This document shows, piece by piece, positions 53,442 through 62,065 of a stretch of DNA of 64,000 nt; positions within the stretch are counted from its first letter, which is position 1, and the number at the start of each line of letters is the position of its first letter. The DNA lies in contig VBBN01000030.1 of assembly GCA_005888735.1 (NCBI GenBank), positions 62,001 through 126,000 of the forward strand, given 5' to 3'. Below the pieces are notes generated by a model. That model was not told the DNA's origin and searched no databases. It saw only the letters and a list, made by a program, of their open reading frames with translations. Made by a program: the position numbers and the translations under genes. This DNA is from Candidatus Bathyarchaeota archaeon (lineage in GTDB: Archaea; Thermoproteota; Bathyarchaeia; 40CM-2-53-6).

Positions 53442-53849
53442 CTACTGTTCGCTGGCAAATCCCTCATCGTTCGCCTTGCTCGGAGCCTCCTCCCATTCCT
53501 CCTCTCCTGAGGCCAAGGACTCGGGAGCCTTCGGCGATGATTCTCGTCCGCCTGAAGCTTTGCTGACGCGCTTGTACGCTTCACGTAGGAACCCAAATAG
53601 TCCGAGGCCGGAGATCAACGCTAATACTGCCAGAATATACACTGTTGAAAGAGCTGATCCTGCCGTCCCGGTCGGGCCCGACCCTGTGGTGACCCCGCCT
53701 GTGCTGTATACTTCGAGCGCTTTTTCATAGGTTATTCCGGCGTAGACGAGTGCACTCGCGCTGAAGATGATTAGTGTTGAGACTAGTAAGAGGCCCCATC
53801 TGAGAGATTTCTTGGCCTTGAAATCCAAGAGTCCTCTATTGTCTTTCAT
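53442..53849 (-). CDS. small two-membrane-segment protein of the surface cluster
   Basis: The 135-residue protein has membrane segments near residues 18-40 (LLLVSTLIIFSASALVYAG) and 70-88 (VYILAVLALISGLGLFGFL), a short extracellular loop rich in Gly and Thr, and an acidic cytoplasmic tail. No family is recognised. It is the first gene of the minus-strand group that continues with the 230-aa secreted protein and the 1788-aa repeat protein, so it may help to export or anchor them. Confidence 0.65.
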   Translation of the reverse strand: MKDNRGLLDFKAKKSLRWGLLLVSTLIIFSASALVYAGITYEKALEVYSTGGVTTGSGPTGTAGSALSTVYILAVLALISGLGLFGFLREAYKRVSKASGGRESSPKAPESLASGEEEWEEAPSKANDEGFASEQ

Positions 53850-54269
53850 CTTCTATTCCCGAGGCCTCGAAGGTGGATGCGGTTGCAGACCAATTCTCGG
53901 CGCCCTTGCAGACGAGGACACCGGACTAGTGTCAGCCGAATTGGTTTGTTCAACTTACTGAGCCTTGAGTTCGTGCCAGGTGCTCCCGCGGCGATAATCC
54001 GGACGTAACTTCAAGGTCACGGCTGAAGTGACGGATTTTGAGAAGACCCAGATTTTGTCGATTATCTTGGGGGCTTCTTGCGCAAACCTTGGATATGCGC
54101 TTAACGATCGCACTACTCTGACGGCATACCCCGGCCGCAAGCGGTCGGACTCCTGCTTGCTGATTCCCGAGGTCTGTCTGGCCGGCTGACATTTTCCATG
54201 GGTACGTTCTACTACGACGCTACCGTTAGTTATCCGGTGGAGTAGAGGGGAGGAACAGACGCGACTATT
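53850..54269. other. 420-bp intergenic stretch
   Basis: It separates the start of the surface cluster from the decayed cyclase-like gene. Short frames on the minus strand (for example 53950-54192) have no family features. No RNA gene or repeat was recognised. Confidence 0.5.
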
Positions 54270-55163
54270 GTGGAGTGGTTGTTGGACTCCGACCCCTCGA
54301 TACGTTGGCAAGTGATGCGTGACCTGAAGGATGGGCCTGGCGATGTCGTCGCCGCCGAGCGCTCGAAGGTTGTCTCGAAGGAAAGGGGGCACGCCTGCTC
54401 GCTCTCCAGAGCTCGAGGCCAGCGGGGCGATAGCACGTACACGCGGGCGTGGACCTCCACACCTTGACATTGTCGCTCCTGCGTGAGATGGGCCTGGATC
54501 CCGAGAGTGAGCCGATTTCGCCGCGCGGTGACCCGGGTCCGCGAGAATAGCAGGTGGGAGCACGACCACGAGCCGTTCTTCTCGCGAGGTCGAGCCCTGC
54601 TCAAACGGCTTGGCTGTGGCGTTGGGCTCCTACTTCGGCCAGGACGTGCAGGCGGTTGTCGACAGACTGCTCACTGAGCAGCTCAGCCACGGCGGCTGGA
54701 ACTGCGAGGTGGAGCGCGGCTCAACACGGTCCTCATTCAACACGACGATCGCTGTGCTGGAGGGCCTGCTCGAGCACGAACGGGCCACGGTGGCACAGCC
54801 GAGGCGAAGGCCGCCCGCCACAAGGCGCAAGAATACCTCCTGAAGCGCCGAGTGTTCCGTCGACTCTCGACGAGTGAGGTCGTGGAGGAATGTCTGGACG
54901 CTCTTCTCTTACCCCACCTATTACTACTACGACGTACTCAGGGGGCTCGAGTACCTGTGCGCTGCCGGCGTCACACCGGACGAGCGGGTTGCAGAGGCAG
55001 TCGGCTTGGTCGAGAAGCGCCGCGGCAAGGACGGCCGATGGCCATTGCAGAACCCCATCCGGGCCAGTTGCACTTCGCCATGGACGAGGGCGAGGGAAAG
55101 CCCGGCCGTTGGAGCACCTTCCGCGTCATGCGGATGCTGCGCTGGTACGAGCAGGCTCATTGA
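54270..55163 (+). pseudogene. decayed high-GC gene of the squalene-cyclase/prenyltransferase-like repeat family
   Basis: Fragments in different plus-strand frames read as one protein of the bacterial kind that has alpha-alpha barrel (squalene cyclase-like) repeats. In order they are EWLLDSDPSIRWQVMRDL, TYTRAWTSTP, VALGSYFGQDVQAVVDRLL, QLSHGGWNCEVERGSTRSSF with NTTIAVLEGLLEHERA, RRLSTSEVVEE, YYYYDVLRGLEYLCAAGV and TPDERVAEAVGLVEKR, then GRWPLQNP and MRMLRWYEQAH. At least five frame changes are needed. GC is visibly higher than in the neighbours. It looks like a gene taken from a high-GC bacterium and now dead. Confidence 0.85.
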
Positions 55164-55238
55164 TGAGCGGTGTCTTCGCGTTCTTGCTTGAGGCTAGGAA
55201 AAGGCGTAATTAAGCCGAAGCGGATACTTCTGGGGAAA

Positions 55239-56144
55239 ATGTCGGCCTCAGTTTATGCTCGAATCGCAACACTGTTCTTCGTCTTGACAGGGTTGCTAAT
55301 GCTTCTTGGCTATGCGGTTGGGATATATTTTGGAGACCCAATAAGCTTCATGCTCATCGGCTTGATAATTGCGGGACTGCTGAACTTCGCCAGCTACTTT
55401 TGGAGCGACAAGATTGTCGTCAAGATGGCCCGGGCTCGAATAGTCAGTGAGAATGAGAACCCGACCCTCTACGGAATAGTCCGCAAGGTCTCCCAAGAGG
55501 CAGGTATACCGATGCCCAAGGTCGGAGTAGTCAACCAGTCTCAGCCCAACGCGTTCGCCACTGGCCGAGGACCCGGAAAGGCTGTGGTGGTAGCAACCAC
55601 CGGTATTCTAGACACTCTAACGCCTAGCGAGTTGGAGGCCGTCATCGGACACGAGATTGGCCATGTAGTCCATCGTGACATTCTCATCTCTAGTATCGCT
55701 GCTACTATCGCAGGAGTTGTGGCATACCTTGGAAACATGGCTCTATGGTCCATGTGGGGCGGCGGGAGGGGCGGCCGACAGAACAATGGTGGATTTGTCA
55801 CACTTATTCTCGCCTCAATCTTGATTCCGCTGGGAGCAACTTTCGTCCGACTTGGAACTTCCCGCAGCTTCGAGCTGAACGCTGATGAATACGGGGCCAG
55901 ACTAACCAGAAACCCTGGCGCTCTCATCACCGCGCTCGACAAAATCTCTGTACGAGCAAATGCTCGCACATCAAATACGATGCCTGGCCGATCCTCGACG
56001 TCCGCTTCTACTGCTTCTCTCTGGATAGTGAACCCTTTCAGTGGGCACTCGCTTGTCGAGCTATTCTCGACACACCCTCCAATTCAGAAGCGAGTAAGAA
56101 GGCTAAGGCAGATAGCCGAAGAAATCGGCGTCTACGTTCCCTGA
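55239..56144 (+). CDS. htpX: HtpX-like membrane zinc protease
   Basis: The protein is 301 residues from the ATG at 55239; the longer frame from 55170 starts in the tail of the pseudogene. Two N-terminal membrane segments (ATLFFVLTGLLMLLGYAVG and SFMLIGLIIAGLLNFASYF) precede PNAFATGRGPGKAVVVATTG and the active site VIGHEIGHVVHRD, with the third ligand in ELNADEYGA. Two more membrane segments follow and FSTHPPIQKRV ends the domain. It degrades misfolded membrane proteins. Confidence 0.92.
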   Translation: MSASVYARIATLFFVLTGLLMLLGYAVGIYFGDPISFMLIGLIIAGLLNFASYFWSDKIVVKMARARIVSENENPTLYGIVRKVSQEAGIPMPKVGVVNQSQPNAFATGRGPGKAVVVATTGILDTLTPSELEAVIGHEIGHVVHRDILISSIAATIAGVVAYLGNMALWSMWGGGRGGRQNNGGFVTLILASILIPLGATFVRLGTSRSFELNADEYGARLTRNPGALITALDKISVRANARTSNTMPGRSSTSASTASLWIVNPFSGHSLVELFSTHPPIQKRVRRLRQIAEEIGVYVP

Positions 56145-56165
56145 AACCGAAGAGTCCCGTAGCTG

Positions 56166-56336
56166 ATGGTTAGAATAGGTCGCATCCAACTGCGCGTTCC
56201 CAGAACTGCAATGCGAAGGAGCAGAGGCCCGAGCTGTTCAAAGCATGGACCGTATGAGGGTCCGTACTGCCCCAAGTGCTTTGAGCAGGTCATGACAGCC
56301 GACGAAGCACGGCCCGGGGATCGAACAGCAGTTTAA
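56166..56336 (+). CDS. 56-aa putative zinc-binding protein
   Basis: An ATG at 56166, 21 bp after htpX, opens a 56-codon frame. After an Arg-rich start comes CSKHGPYEGPYCPKCFEQV, a CxxH...CxxC set that could bind one zinc. No promoter or family is evident. The ligands and the lack of other genes in the 246-bp gap support it modestly. Confidence 0.45.
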   Translation: MVRIGRIQLRVPRTAMRRSRGPSCSKHGPYEGPYCPKCFEQVMTADEARPGDRTAV

Positions 56337-56390
56337 TGTAGGACACGGTCTGCCGTCGATTTCGGAAGGTCTCAACCGGAAGCAGTAGCG

Positions 56391-56909
56391 TTGAAGACAG
56401 CAGTCGATAAGCTGGTCCAACGGAAACTCCCGGATCACACCGATGATTTCCGGACGCTCGAAAAAATGGAATGGGCATTTTCCAAAAGGGACATATCCAC
56501 ATTTCAAAGTGTGTTGGAAGCTCCGTCGAGCATAGTGCTACGGATTCACGCCGTGTGCATGCTAGCTGATATCAAGAACGAACAAGCTGTCCCATCTCTC
56601 TGTCGACCACTCCAGAAAGATCCAAGCCCCTTGGTCCGGCACGAGGCGGCTTTTGCCCTAGGCCAGCTGGGCTTCAAGTCGGCGGTACCAGCTTTGCTAG
56701 AAGCCATGAAGAATGATGAGAGCGTGCTTGTCCGTCATGAATGCGCCGTCGCGCTCGGGTCAATAGGCGACGAAAGGTCCCGAAACGGACTTGTCGAAGC
56801 CCTCGATGACCCGAACGAGGACGTTCGCCTGTCCGCTGAATGCGCCCTGGCCGACCTTGATTTTCTAAAAAGCCTAAGGTCGAGAACGGAGGCCAAGGCC
56901 CCCTCCTAG
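56391..56909 (+). CDS. HEAT-repeat protein resembling half of deoxyhypusine hydroxylase
   Basis: The 172-residue protein is made of about four HEAT repeats of the E/Z type. Two of them have the His-Glu pair RHEAAFALGQLG and RHECAVALGSIG, the iron-ligand pattern of eukaryotic deoxyhypusine hydroxylase, which has four such pairs in twice the length. A two-pair protein could act as a dimer. A general scaffold HEAT protein is the other option. Its stop is directly followed by the TTG start of trm5, so the two are cotranscribed. The start is TTG at 56391. Confidence 0.7.
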   Translation: MKTAVDKLVQRKLPDHTDDFRTLEKMEWAFSKRDISTFQSVLEAPSSIVLRIHAVCMLADIKNEQAVPSLCRPLQKDPSPLVRHEAAFALGQLGFKSAVPALLEAMKNDESVLVRHECAVALGSIGDERSRNGLVEALDDPNEDVRLSAECALADLDFLKSLRSRTEAKAPS

Positions 56910-58031
56910 TTGAAACTGAATAAAAGAGCTAATGATAGCACTCGGCAATTGGGGCTACAGGTCAACAAGAAGGAAGGCGAGATGGCCCTTCGCCTCCTAA
57001 GAGACATCGGCCTCCTTGAACGAAAGCTTCGCATCCAATCCAGCGGAAATAGGCTGGTCATTCCTCTTAGTCGCCGCCCTCTGCCCACCCAACAAAAAGC
57101 ATTGAGCGAGAAACTGCACGATTTTTCTCTATCCGAGAGCGATTTTCAGTCTAGACCAACCTCTCGTCAAACCCTTGCGGAAGAACTCGCCGGGAAACTT
57201 CCAGAGGGACTCCTCGAAATCCTTCCCGAGTCCCTTGACATTATTGGGGATATCGTGGTAGTCGAGTCGCCCGAGGAGTTCAAGGATCATGAGAAGACCC
57301 TTGCAGCAGGCATCCTAACTGTGAACAGAAACGCTCGAGTTGTCCTTGCCAAGACCGGAGCGGTCTCCGGAAGGGAACGTATCCGTCCCGTGCGATTTCT
57401 GGCCGGAGAGGAGAGGACTACTTCTATCCATCGTGAGTCCGGCTGCCGATTCAAGGTTGATCTGGCGAAGGCCTACTTTTCCCCTCGTCTCTCGCACGAG
57501 CACCAGCGAATCGTCAAGTTGGTTGAGAGTGGAGAACGCATCGTTGACATGTTTGCGGGGGTGGGGCCTTTCTCTATCATGATAGCAAAGAAACTCTCTG
57601 ACGTCGAAGTGGACGCGATTGATGTCAACCTCGAAGCGGTCAAGCTCATGAAGGAGAACATAGAGCTGAACAAACCTCGTGGTGTTTTACGGGTGTGGCA
57701 TGGCGACGCCAAAGACGTTGTGAGAAAGCATTTGTCCGGGATAGCTACACGAGTCATCATGAACCACCCATCGGACTCTACCGAATTCATACCGGCGGCA
57801 TGCGGGGCACTGGTGCCAGAAGGTGGAATCGTACATTACTACGCTTTTGCTGAAGGACCTGATTGCGAGGTAATAGCCACCAACGAGTTAGTCCAAGGCT
57901 TGGCCAATTGCGGTTGGAAGCTTGAGCAATTACTAGGCACAAGGAAGGTACGGGAGGTAGCTCCGATGAGGTGGCAGGTGGTAGTAGACGTTAAGATTGC
58001 GCTTGAAGGGACGCATGAATCTCGATGCTGA
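56910..58031 (+). CDS. trm5: tRNA (guanine37-N1)-methyltransferase Trm5
   Basis: The 373-residue protein has an N-terminal domain, then the Trm5 core: GRERIRPVRFLAGE, GCRFKVDLAKAYFSPRLSHE, the SAM loop IVDMFAGVGPFSIMIAKK, DAIDVNLEAVKLMKENIELN and the catalytic region RVIMNHPSDSTEFIPAA. It methylates G37 next to the anticodon, preventing frameshifts. The usual NLP/NPP motif reads NHPS. The start is a TTG immediately after the stop of the HEAT gene. Its 3' end overlaps the convergent DUF371 gene by 41 bp. Confidence 0.9.
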   Translation: MKLNKRANDSTRQLGLQVNKKEGEMALRLLRDIGLLERKLRIQSSGNRLVIPLSRRPLPTQQKALSEKLHDFSLSESDFQSRPTSRQTLAEELAGKLPEGLLEILPESLDIIGDIVVVESPEEFKDHEKTLAAGILTVNRNARVVLAKTGAVSGRERIRPVRFLAGEERTTSIHRESGCRFKVDLAKAYFSPRLSHEHQRIVKLVESGERIVDMFAGVGPFSIMIAKKLSDVEVDAIDVNLEAVKLMKENIELNKPRGVLRVWHGDAKDVVRKHLSGIATRVIMNHPSDSTEFIPAACGALVPEGGIVHYYAFAEGPDCEVIATNELVQGLANCGWKLEQLLGTRKVREVAPMRWQVVVDVKIALEGTHESRC

Positions 58032-58422
58032 TCTCCTCCTCGGGGTTCTGTAGAAGCTTCACCATTGCCCTAGGAATGTCGGCGGCGGCCTTGTCCGAAT
58101 GAACCATCAGGGTACGCTCCGAAATGAACCCGCTCCTTCTTACGACAATATCCCTGGGATGAGAGAGGGTAAGCGCTTGGGACCCCCGAGCATGGACAGT
58201 AAAGGCGTGGTCTCCGACCTTGAGAATTAGAATTCCGCGGCCAAGATTACTTGACAATATTCTCTTAACTTCAGAAGGAAGATCGGCCAGCCCGTGAGAA
58301 CTTTCAACCGCAACAACGCAGTCCGCCCTGGTCGTTAGACTGCGGTCGGTCGTTATCTCAAGAGTCGTAGGGTGAGTGGAGAGCACTGCGCGGTGCCCCC
58401 GAGCAGTGATGACAAATGACAA
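57991..58422 (-). CDS. DUF371 family protein
   Basis: The 143-residue protein matches the archaeal DUF371 pattern: ARGHRAVLSTHPTTLEITTD, LTTRADCVVAVESSHGLADL, HARGSQALTLSHPRDIVVRR and ISERTLMVHSDKAAADIPR. The function is unknown. No signal or membrane segment is present. It overlaps the end of trm5 in the opposite direction. Confidence 0.85.
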   Translation of the reverse strand: MSFVITARGHRAVLSTHPTTLEITTDRSLTTRADCVVAVESSHGLADLPSEVKRILSSNLGRGILILKVGDHAFTVHARGSQALTLSHPRDIVVRRSGFISERTLMVHSDKAAADIPRAMVKLLQNPEEEISIEIHASLQAQS

Positions 58423-58524
58423 TTTGGAGGTTTCCTGACCGCGACCCTAATATTCCTAACAGACGAGACCTTTCCCCTGGGGGGATGAAACAGGCTCAAA
58501 GACTCTGCCAGGCAGCGGGAACGT

Positions 58525-59178
58525 ATGGTCAACAGTCTAGTCGTGGAAGGTCTTCTTCGCAAACCGAGCGTGATAGAAGCGATGAGGAAGGTGCCTAGGG
58601 AATTCTTTGTTCCCGCAGACCTCCGCGCCGAATCTTACGGCGACTCTCCCCTCCCCATAGGCCATGGGCAGACGATCAGCGCGCCTCACGGCTGACCAGC
58701 CGGGCGTAACATGGTCGCAATAATGGACGAGGCCTTGGAGCTGGAGGAGGGAATGAGCGTGATGGAGATAGGGGCGGGTAGCGGGTACCACGCCGCGACC
58801 ATTGCAGAGCTAGTGGGGCCAAGAGGCCACGTTTTCACGATTGAAAGGCTAGAGAGCCTTGTCCAATTGGCCCGTCGAAACCTTGACCTGGCGGGCTATT
58901 CCGAACGGGTGACGTTGGTCCTTGGTGACGGGACCGTCGGCTACCCAGATCGAGCTCCCTACGAGAGGATTCTCGTGACCGCCGCAGCCCCCGACATTCC
59001 TCGTCCACTAGTTGACCAGCTGGCGTTGGAGGGGCTCATGCTCATCCCTGTAGGCGACCGCTTCTTCCCACAGGAACTGGTGCGTGTTAGGAAGACTAGA
59101 GATGGGGTGGTGGATCGTCGGAATCTGGGGGGTGTAGCGTTTGTCCCGCTTGTCGGCCAGCATGGTTTCAGGAACTAG
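58525..59178 (+). pseudogene. pcm: protein-L-isoaspartate O-methyltransferase interrupted by a 21-nt stop-containing insertion
   Basis: The enzyme repairs isoaspartate in aged proteins. The sequence is complete: RKPSVIEAMRKVPREFFVP, GDSPLPIGHGQTISAPH, then MVAIMDEALELEEGMSVMEI, GAGSGYHAATIAELVG and TAAAPDIPRPLVDQL. Between APH and MVAIM, where the family has no gap, are seven extra codons (58690-58710) that include TGA at 58693-58695. The extra bases contain the stem CGGCT-GACC-AGCCG. Frame is kept on both sides. Translation would make an 56-residue stub unless the stop is bypassed or the insertion removed; an internal ATG at 58711 would make the rest. Its end overlaps fen1 by 4 bp. Confidence 0.8.
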
Positions 59179-60209
59179 CCGAAAAATGATTCGAGAGTTT
59201 TCTTCTCACTCTCCACAGCGAACCCTGCTTTCGCCTTTGTAACAGCGTTGCGGACCCTTTCTTCGCTGAAGTCGCGGTCGCCGCAGAGAAATTTCACCAG
59301 TCCTTCGATATCTGGTTCTTTCCAGCGAAGGCTATAGTTTGTTGTGACGTCTGGATTGAGAAATATTTCCCTAATTCTGCGGAGCTCTGGTGGGGGGCGA
59401 AAGTCGGGACTTGCCTGAGCAATGCTGTCAATGCTTCCTCGTTCGCGGATTAGCTTAAGGGCGGTTTTGGGTCCAATACCTTTGAAACCGTCGGGGTTGA
59501 AATCGGTGCCTATCAATATTCCAAGGTCCACGAGCTGCTCTCTCGAGAGTTGGAGTTCACGAAGCGCGGTTTGAAGGTCTACGGTCTCCGGGTCGACCTG
59601 AACATATGCCTGTTGCATTGGTAGTTTTCGTCGGCCGCTTATCGCTAGATTTCTCACCAATCGATTGGCTCCAAACAGAATGGAATCGAAGTCTTGGCTC
59701 ACAGCAGCCCATACGTCCCCTCGTGCCGCCATTATTGCCGCTTGAGCTTCTCCCTCGGACGGGGCTTGCACGTGTGGAACGCCAAGTAGGTCCAAGACTC
59801 TAATCGAGTCTTCTACCATCATGTCCTTCAAGCTCGACGTCGCCTGCGCGTACCTCTTCGCCTCCTCGACCCGCCCTGAGGTCACAGCAGCCTCGTACTT
59901 GACGATAGCTTCCTCCTTCACAGCCCTCCGCCGCTTTATCTCAACCTCTTTCAATGCTGGGGGCCTTCCGTCGAAAACATAGACGAGCTTGATGCCCCTC
60001 TCCGCTAGATTCGTAGTACGGTAAAGGAGGCCGCTGAGATGACTGGTTACTCTGCCCTTCCTGTCCATCAAGGGGGTTCCGGTCGGCCCCCTGATGATTG
60101 CTAGAAACTGGTAGAGGGCATTGTAAGCGTCGACTGCAAAGGTCTTTCCAGACAGATCATCCAGGGAGACTTTCACTCGTGGGATGAGGTCGGCTAGGTC
60201 TACGCCCAA
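59175..60209 (-). CDS. fen: flap endonuclease 1
   Basis: The 344-residue nuclease has the N-terminal MGVDLADLI and FAVDAYNALYQFL, the acidic sites VYVFDGRPP, APSEGEAQAA and SQDFDSILFG, the helix-hairpin-helix LIGTDFNPDGFKGIGPKTAL, and a C-terminal PIP box (KKTLESFFG) that binds the sliding clamp. It removes 5' flaps in Okazaki-fragment maturation and repair. Length is normal. larB lies 5 bp upstream on the same strand, so they may be cotranscribed. Confidence 0.95.
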   Translation of the reverse strand: MGVDLADLIPRVKVSLDDLSGKTFAVDAYNALYQFLAIIRGPTGTPLMDRKGRVTSHLSGLLYRTTNLAERGIKLVYVFDGRPPALKEVEIKRRRAVKEEAIVKYEAAVTSGRVEEAKRYAQATSSLKDMMVEDSIRVLDLLGVPHVQAPSEGEAQAAIMAARGDVWAAVSQDFDSILFGANRLVRNLAISGRRKLPMQQAYVQVDPETVDLQTALRELQLSREQLVDLGILIGTDFNPDGFKGIGPKTALKLIRERGSIDSIAQASPDFRPPPELRRIREIFLNPDVTTNYSLRWKEPDIEGLVKFLCGDRDFSEERVRNAVTKAKAGFAVESEKKTLESFFG

Positions 60210-60214
60210 ATTTC

Positions 60215-60997
60215 TCAGGACTCCCTAGTGTCGCTTCTCGATGCCCGGACCTGTCCGACCCGGTTTGCAATCATTGCGGCCACCGCACCGGCTCCAACGC
60301 CGCCGTCAATATTCACAACAGACATTCCTAGGGAGCACGACTGGAGCATTGCTGCGAGTGCGGCGAGTCCTTTGTCTCCAAACCCGTAACTTCGAGAGGT
60401 CGGCACCCCCACAACCGGAACGTCGACAATCCCGGCGACGACAGTTGGAAGCGCTCCTTCTCGACCCGCGACAACGAGAATGACGTCGGCATCCCAGCGA
60501 AGAAGATCCTTTAGCGGCTCGAACAGTCTGTGGAGGCCAGCAACCCCAACATCGTTGAAGGACTTCGTCTTACATCCCATCTCCTCGGCAATTATCCTCG
60601 CCTCCTCTGCAACCGGAATGTCGGATGTGCCTGCGGTGAGAATGCCAACACGACCACCGCCTCGGTTGGTGCGATACGACTTGGACCTCACCACTATCAT
60701 CCGGGACCGTGGGTCATACTCGACCTCCAAGCCGGATCCACTACGGAGCTTAACAGCACGAAGGTGTTTCTGACTGGCCCGGCTGACGATCGCTCTCCCA
60801 GTATGGACGACCACTTTCCCCACGATTCTAGCGACGTCATCGGGCTCTTTCCCTTCTGCAAGAATAACCTCGGGGACTCCTTTCCGGACCTCACGGCCAA
60901 CATCGAGCTTTGCGAGTTTGCCAAGCTCACTGACAGCTAACAGTCGGCTCTTCTTCTGAAGTCTCCGTATACTTTGCTGAAACTTGGAGACTGACAT
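60215..60997 (-). CDS. larB: LarB, pyridinium-3,5-biscarboxylic acid mononucleotide synthase
   Basis: The 260-residue protein has the PurE-like C-terminal domain: VGILTAGTSDIPVAEEARI, FNDVGVAGLHRL, VVAGREGALPTVVAGIVDVP and the catalytic LQSCSLGMSVVNIDGG. LarB carboxylates and hydrolyses nicotinic acid adenine dinucleotide to begin the nickel-pincer nucleotide cofactor. It shares a promoter gap with larE. larC was not seen in the window. Confidence 0.92.
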   Translation of the reverse strand: MSVSKFQQSIRRLQKKSRLLAVSELGKLAKLDVGREVRKGVPEVILAEGKEPDDVARIVGKVVVHTGRAIVSRASQKHLRAVKLRSGSGLEVEYDPRSRMIVVRSKSYRTNRGGGRVGILTAGTSDIPVAEEARIIAEEMGCKTKSFNDVGVAGLHRLFEPLKDLLRWDADVILVVAGREGALPTVVAGIVDVPVVGVPTSRSYGFGDKGLAALAAMLQSCSLGMSVVNIDGGVGAGAVAAMIANRVGQVRASRSDTRES

Positions 60998-61032
60998 CAG
61001 ACTAGTCGACTACATGATTCTGAAATGAACCC

Positions 61033-61040
61033 TTTAAATT
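61033..61040. promoter_or_regulatory. shared TATA element between larB and larE
   Basis: TTTAAATT is centred about 39 bp before the larB start (60997, minus) and about 33 bp before the larE ATG (61069, plus). It is symmetric enough to work in both directions. Confidence 0.5.
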
Positions 61041-61068
61041 AGAACACCCTACCGTTGTTCATTTGAGC

Positions 61069-61929
61069 ATGCTACGCGGAATAGAATCGCCTGAACTAAG
61101 CTCGAAGACTGAGAAGGCCGTCGAGATAATCAGGCGATCGAAAGGTGTAGTTGTCGCGCTGTCGGCCGGAGTCGACAGTTCGCTAGTCGCGTTCATAGCT
61201 CACGCGACACTGGGAGACAGGTCAATCGCGGCTACCGCAGCCTCCGAATCCCTTTCCCCTGGAGAGTTAGAGACTGCAAAGAGGATAGCCGATGAAATTG
61301 GCATAGGACACGTCATAGTTCGAACGCATGAGCTTGAGGACCCTAACTACTCTGCCAACGGCTCCAACAGATGCTTCTACTGCAAAGAAACCCTCTACAA
61401 AGAGCTGAGGCTCATTGCGGACAAGCATGGAATGATGGCCATTCTTGACGGGACCCAGCTAGACGACCTCTCAGATGACCGCCCTGGACTTCAGGCCGCC
61501 CTCCAAGCAGGCGTGATAAGCCCGCTCCTGCTCGCCGGCTTTCGCAAGAGAGATGTCCGAGAAGCGGCGAGAGCCTTGGGACTGTCCGTCTGGGACAAAC
61601 CGGCCATGCCGTGTCTCTCTTCGAGAATCGCGCATGGGGAAACGGTGACGGAGCAGAAACTGTCGATGGTCGGAGAAGCGGAAGACTTCATAAGGTCGCT
61701 CACCGGAGTCAGCGAGCTTAGAGTCCGCTACCATACCGGTCTGGCCCGGATCGAGGTTGGGCCAGACGAGCGCAACTTGTTCTTCAACGAGGCGGTGATG
61801 GACACTATTAGCCAGAAGCTGCTGTCTCTCGGCTTTTCCTCGGTCACTCTGGATTTGCGAGGGTACCGTTCGAAAGCCGAGCCCGCCACAGCCGAGAACA
61901 GGTTTGCCCTCCCTATCGTCAACTCTTGA
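61069..61929 (+). CDS. larE: LarE, ATP-dependent sacrificial sulfur transferase
   Basis: The 286-residue protein has the PP-loop VVALSAGVDSSLVAFIA, RCFYCKETLY, DGTQLDDLSDDRPG and KPAMPCLSSRIAHGETVT, whose Cys is at the place of the sacrificial sulfur donor in Lactiplantibacillus LarE. It adds sulfur to the biscarboxylated nucleotide made by LarB. An ATG at 61069 follows the TATA box at the right distance; a TTG two codons earlier is possible. Confidence 0.92.
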   Translation: MLRGIESPELSSKTEKAVEIIRRSKGVVVALSAGVDSSLVAFIAHATLGDRSIAATAASESLSPGELETAKRIADEIGIGHVIVRTHELEDPNYSANGSNRCFYCKETLYKELRLIADKHGMMAILDGTQLDDLSDDRPGLQAALQAGVISPLLLAGFRKRDVREAARALGLSVWDKPAMPCLSSRIAHGETVTEQKLSMVGEAEDFIRSLTGVSELRVRYHTGLARIEVGPDERNLFFNEAVMDTISQKLLSLGFSSVTLDLRGYRSKAEPATAENRFALPIVNS

Positions 61930-61942
61930 GTCTGGCGGAAAC

Positions 61943-62065
61943 TTGCAACGCTTGCAAATCCACAAGACCCGTCTTGAAGCACAGTGCCCGAATTGTCAAA
62001 CCGAGCTCGACCAGAGAGGGGTCTGTAGAAATTGTGGCTTCTGCTCGAGCTGCAGTATGGACTGA
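61943..62065 (+). CDS. 40-aa double zinc-ribbon-like protein
   Basis: A TTG at 61943, 13 bp after larE with GGCGGA just before it, opens a 40-codon frame with CPNCQTELDQRGVCRNCGFC and then SSC. Six closely spaced cysteines in CxxC pairs suggest metal binding. No family can be named for so short a protein. Confidence 0.4.
   Translation: MQRLQIHKTRLEAQCPNCQTELDQRGVCRNCGFCSSCSMD

Noticed and set aside
58693..58695. TGA in pcm read as selenocysteine
   Set aside because: The seven-codon block is absent from the family at this point, no Cys is expected there, and no selenocysteine element was seen; insertion is the simpler view.
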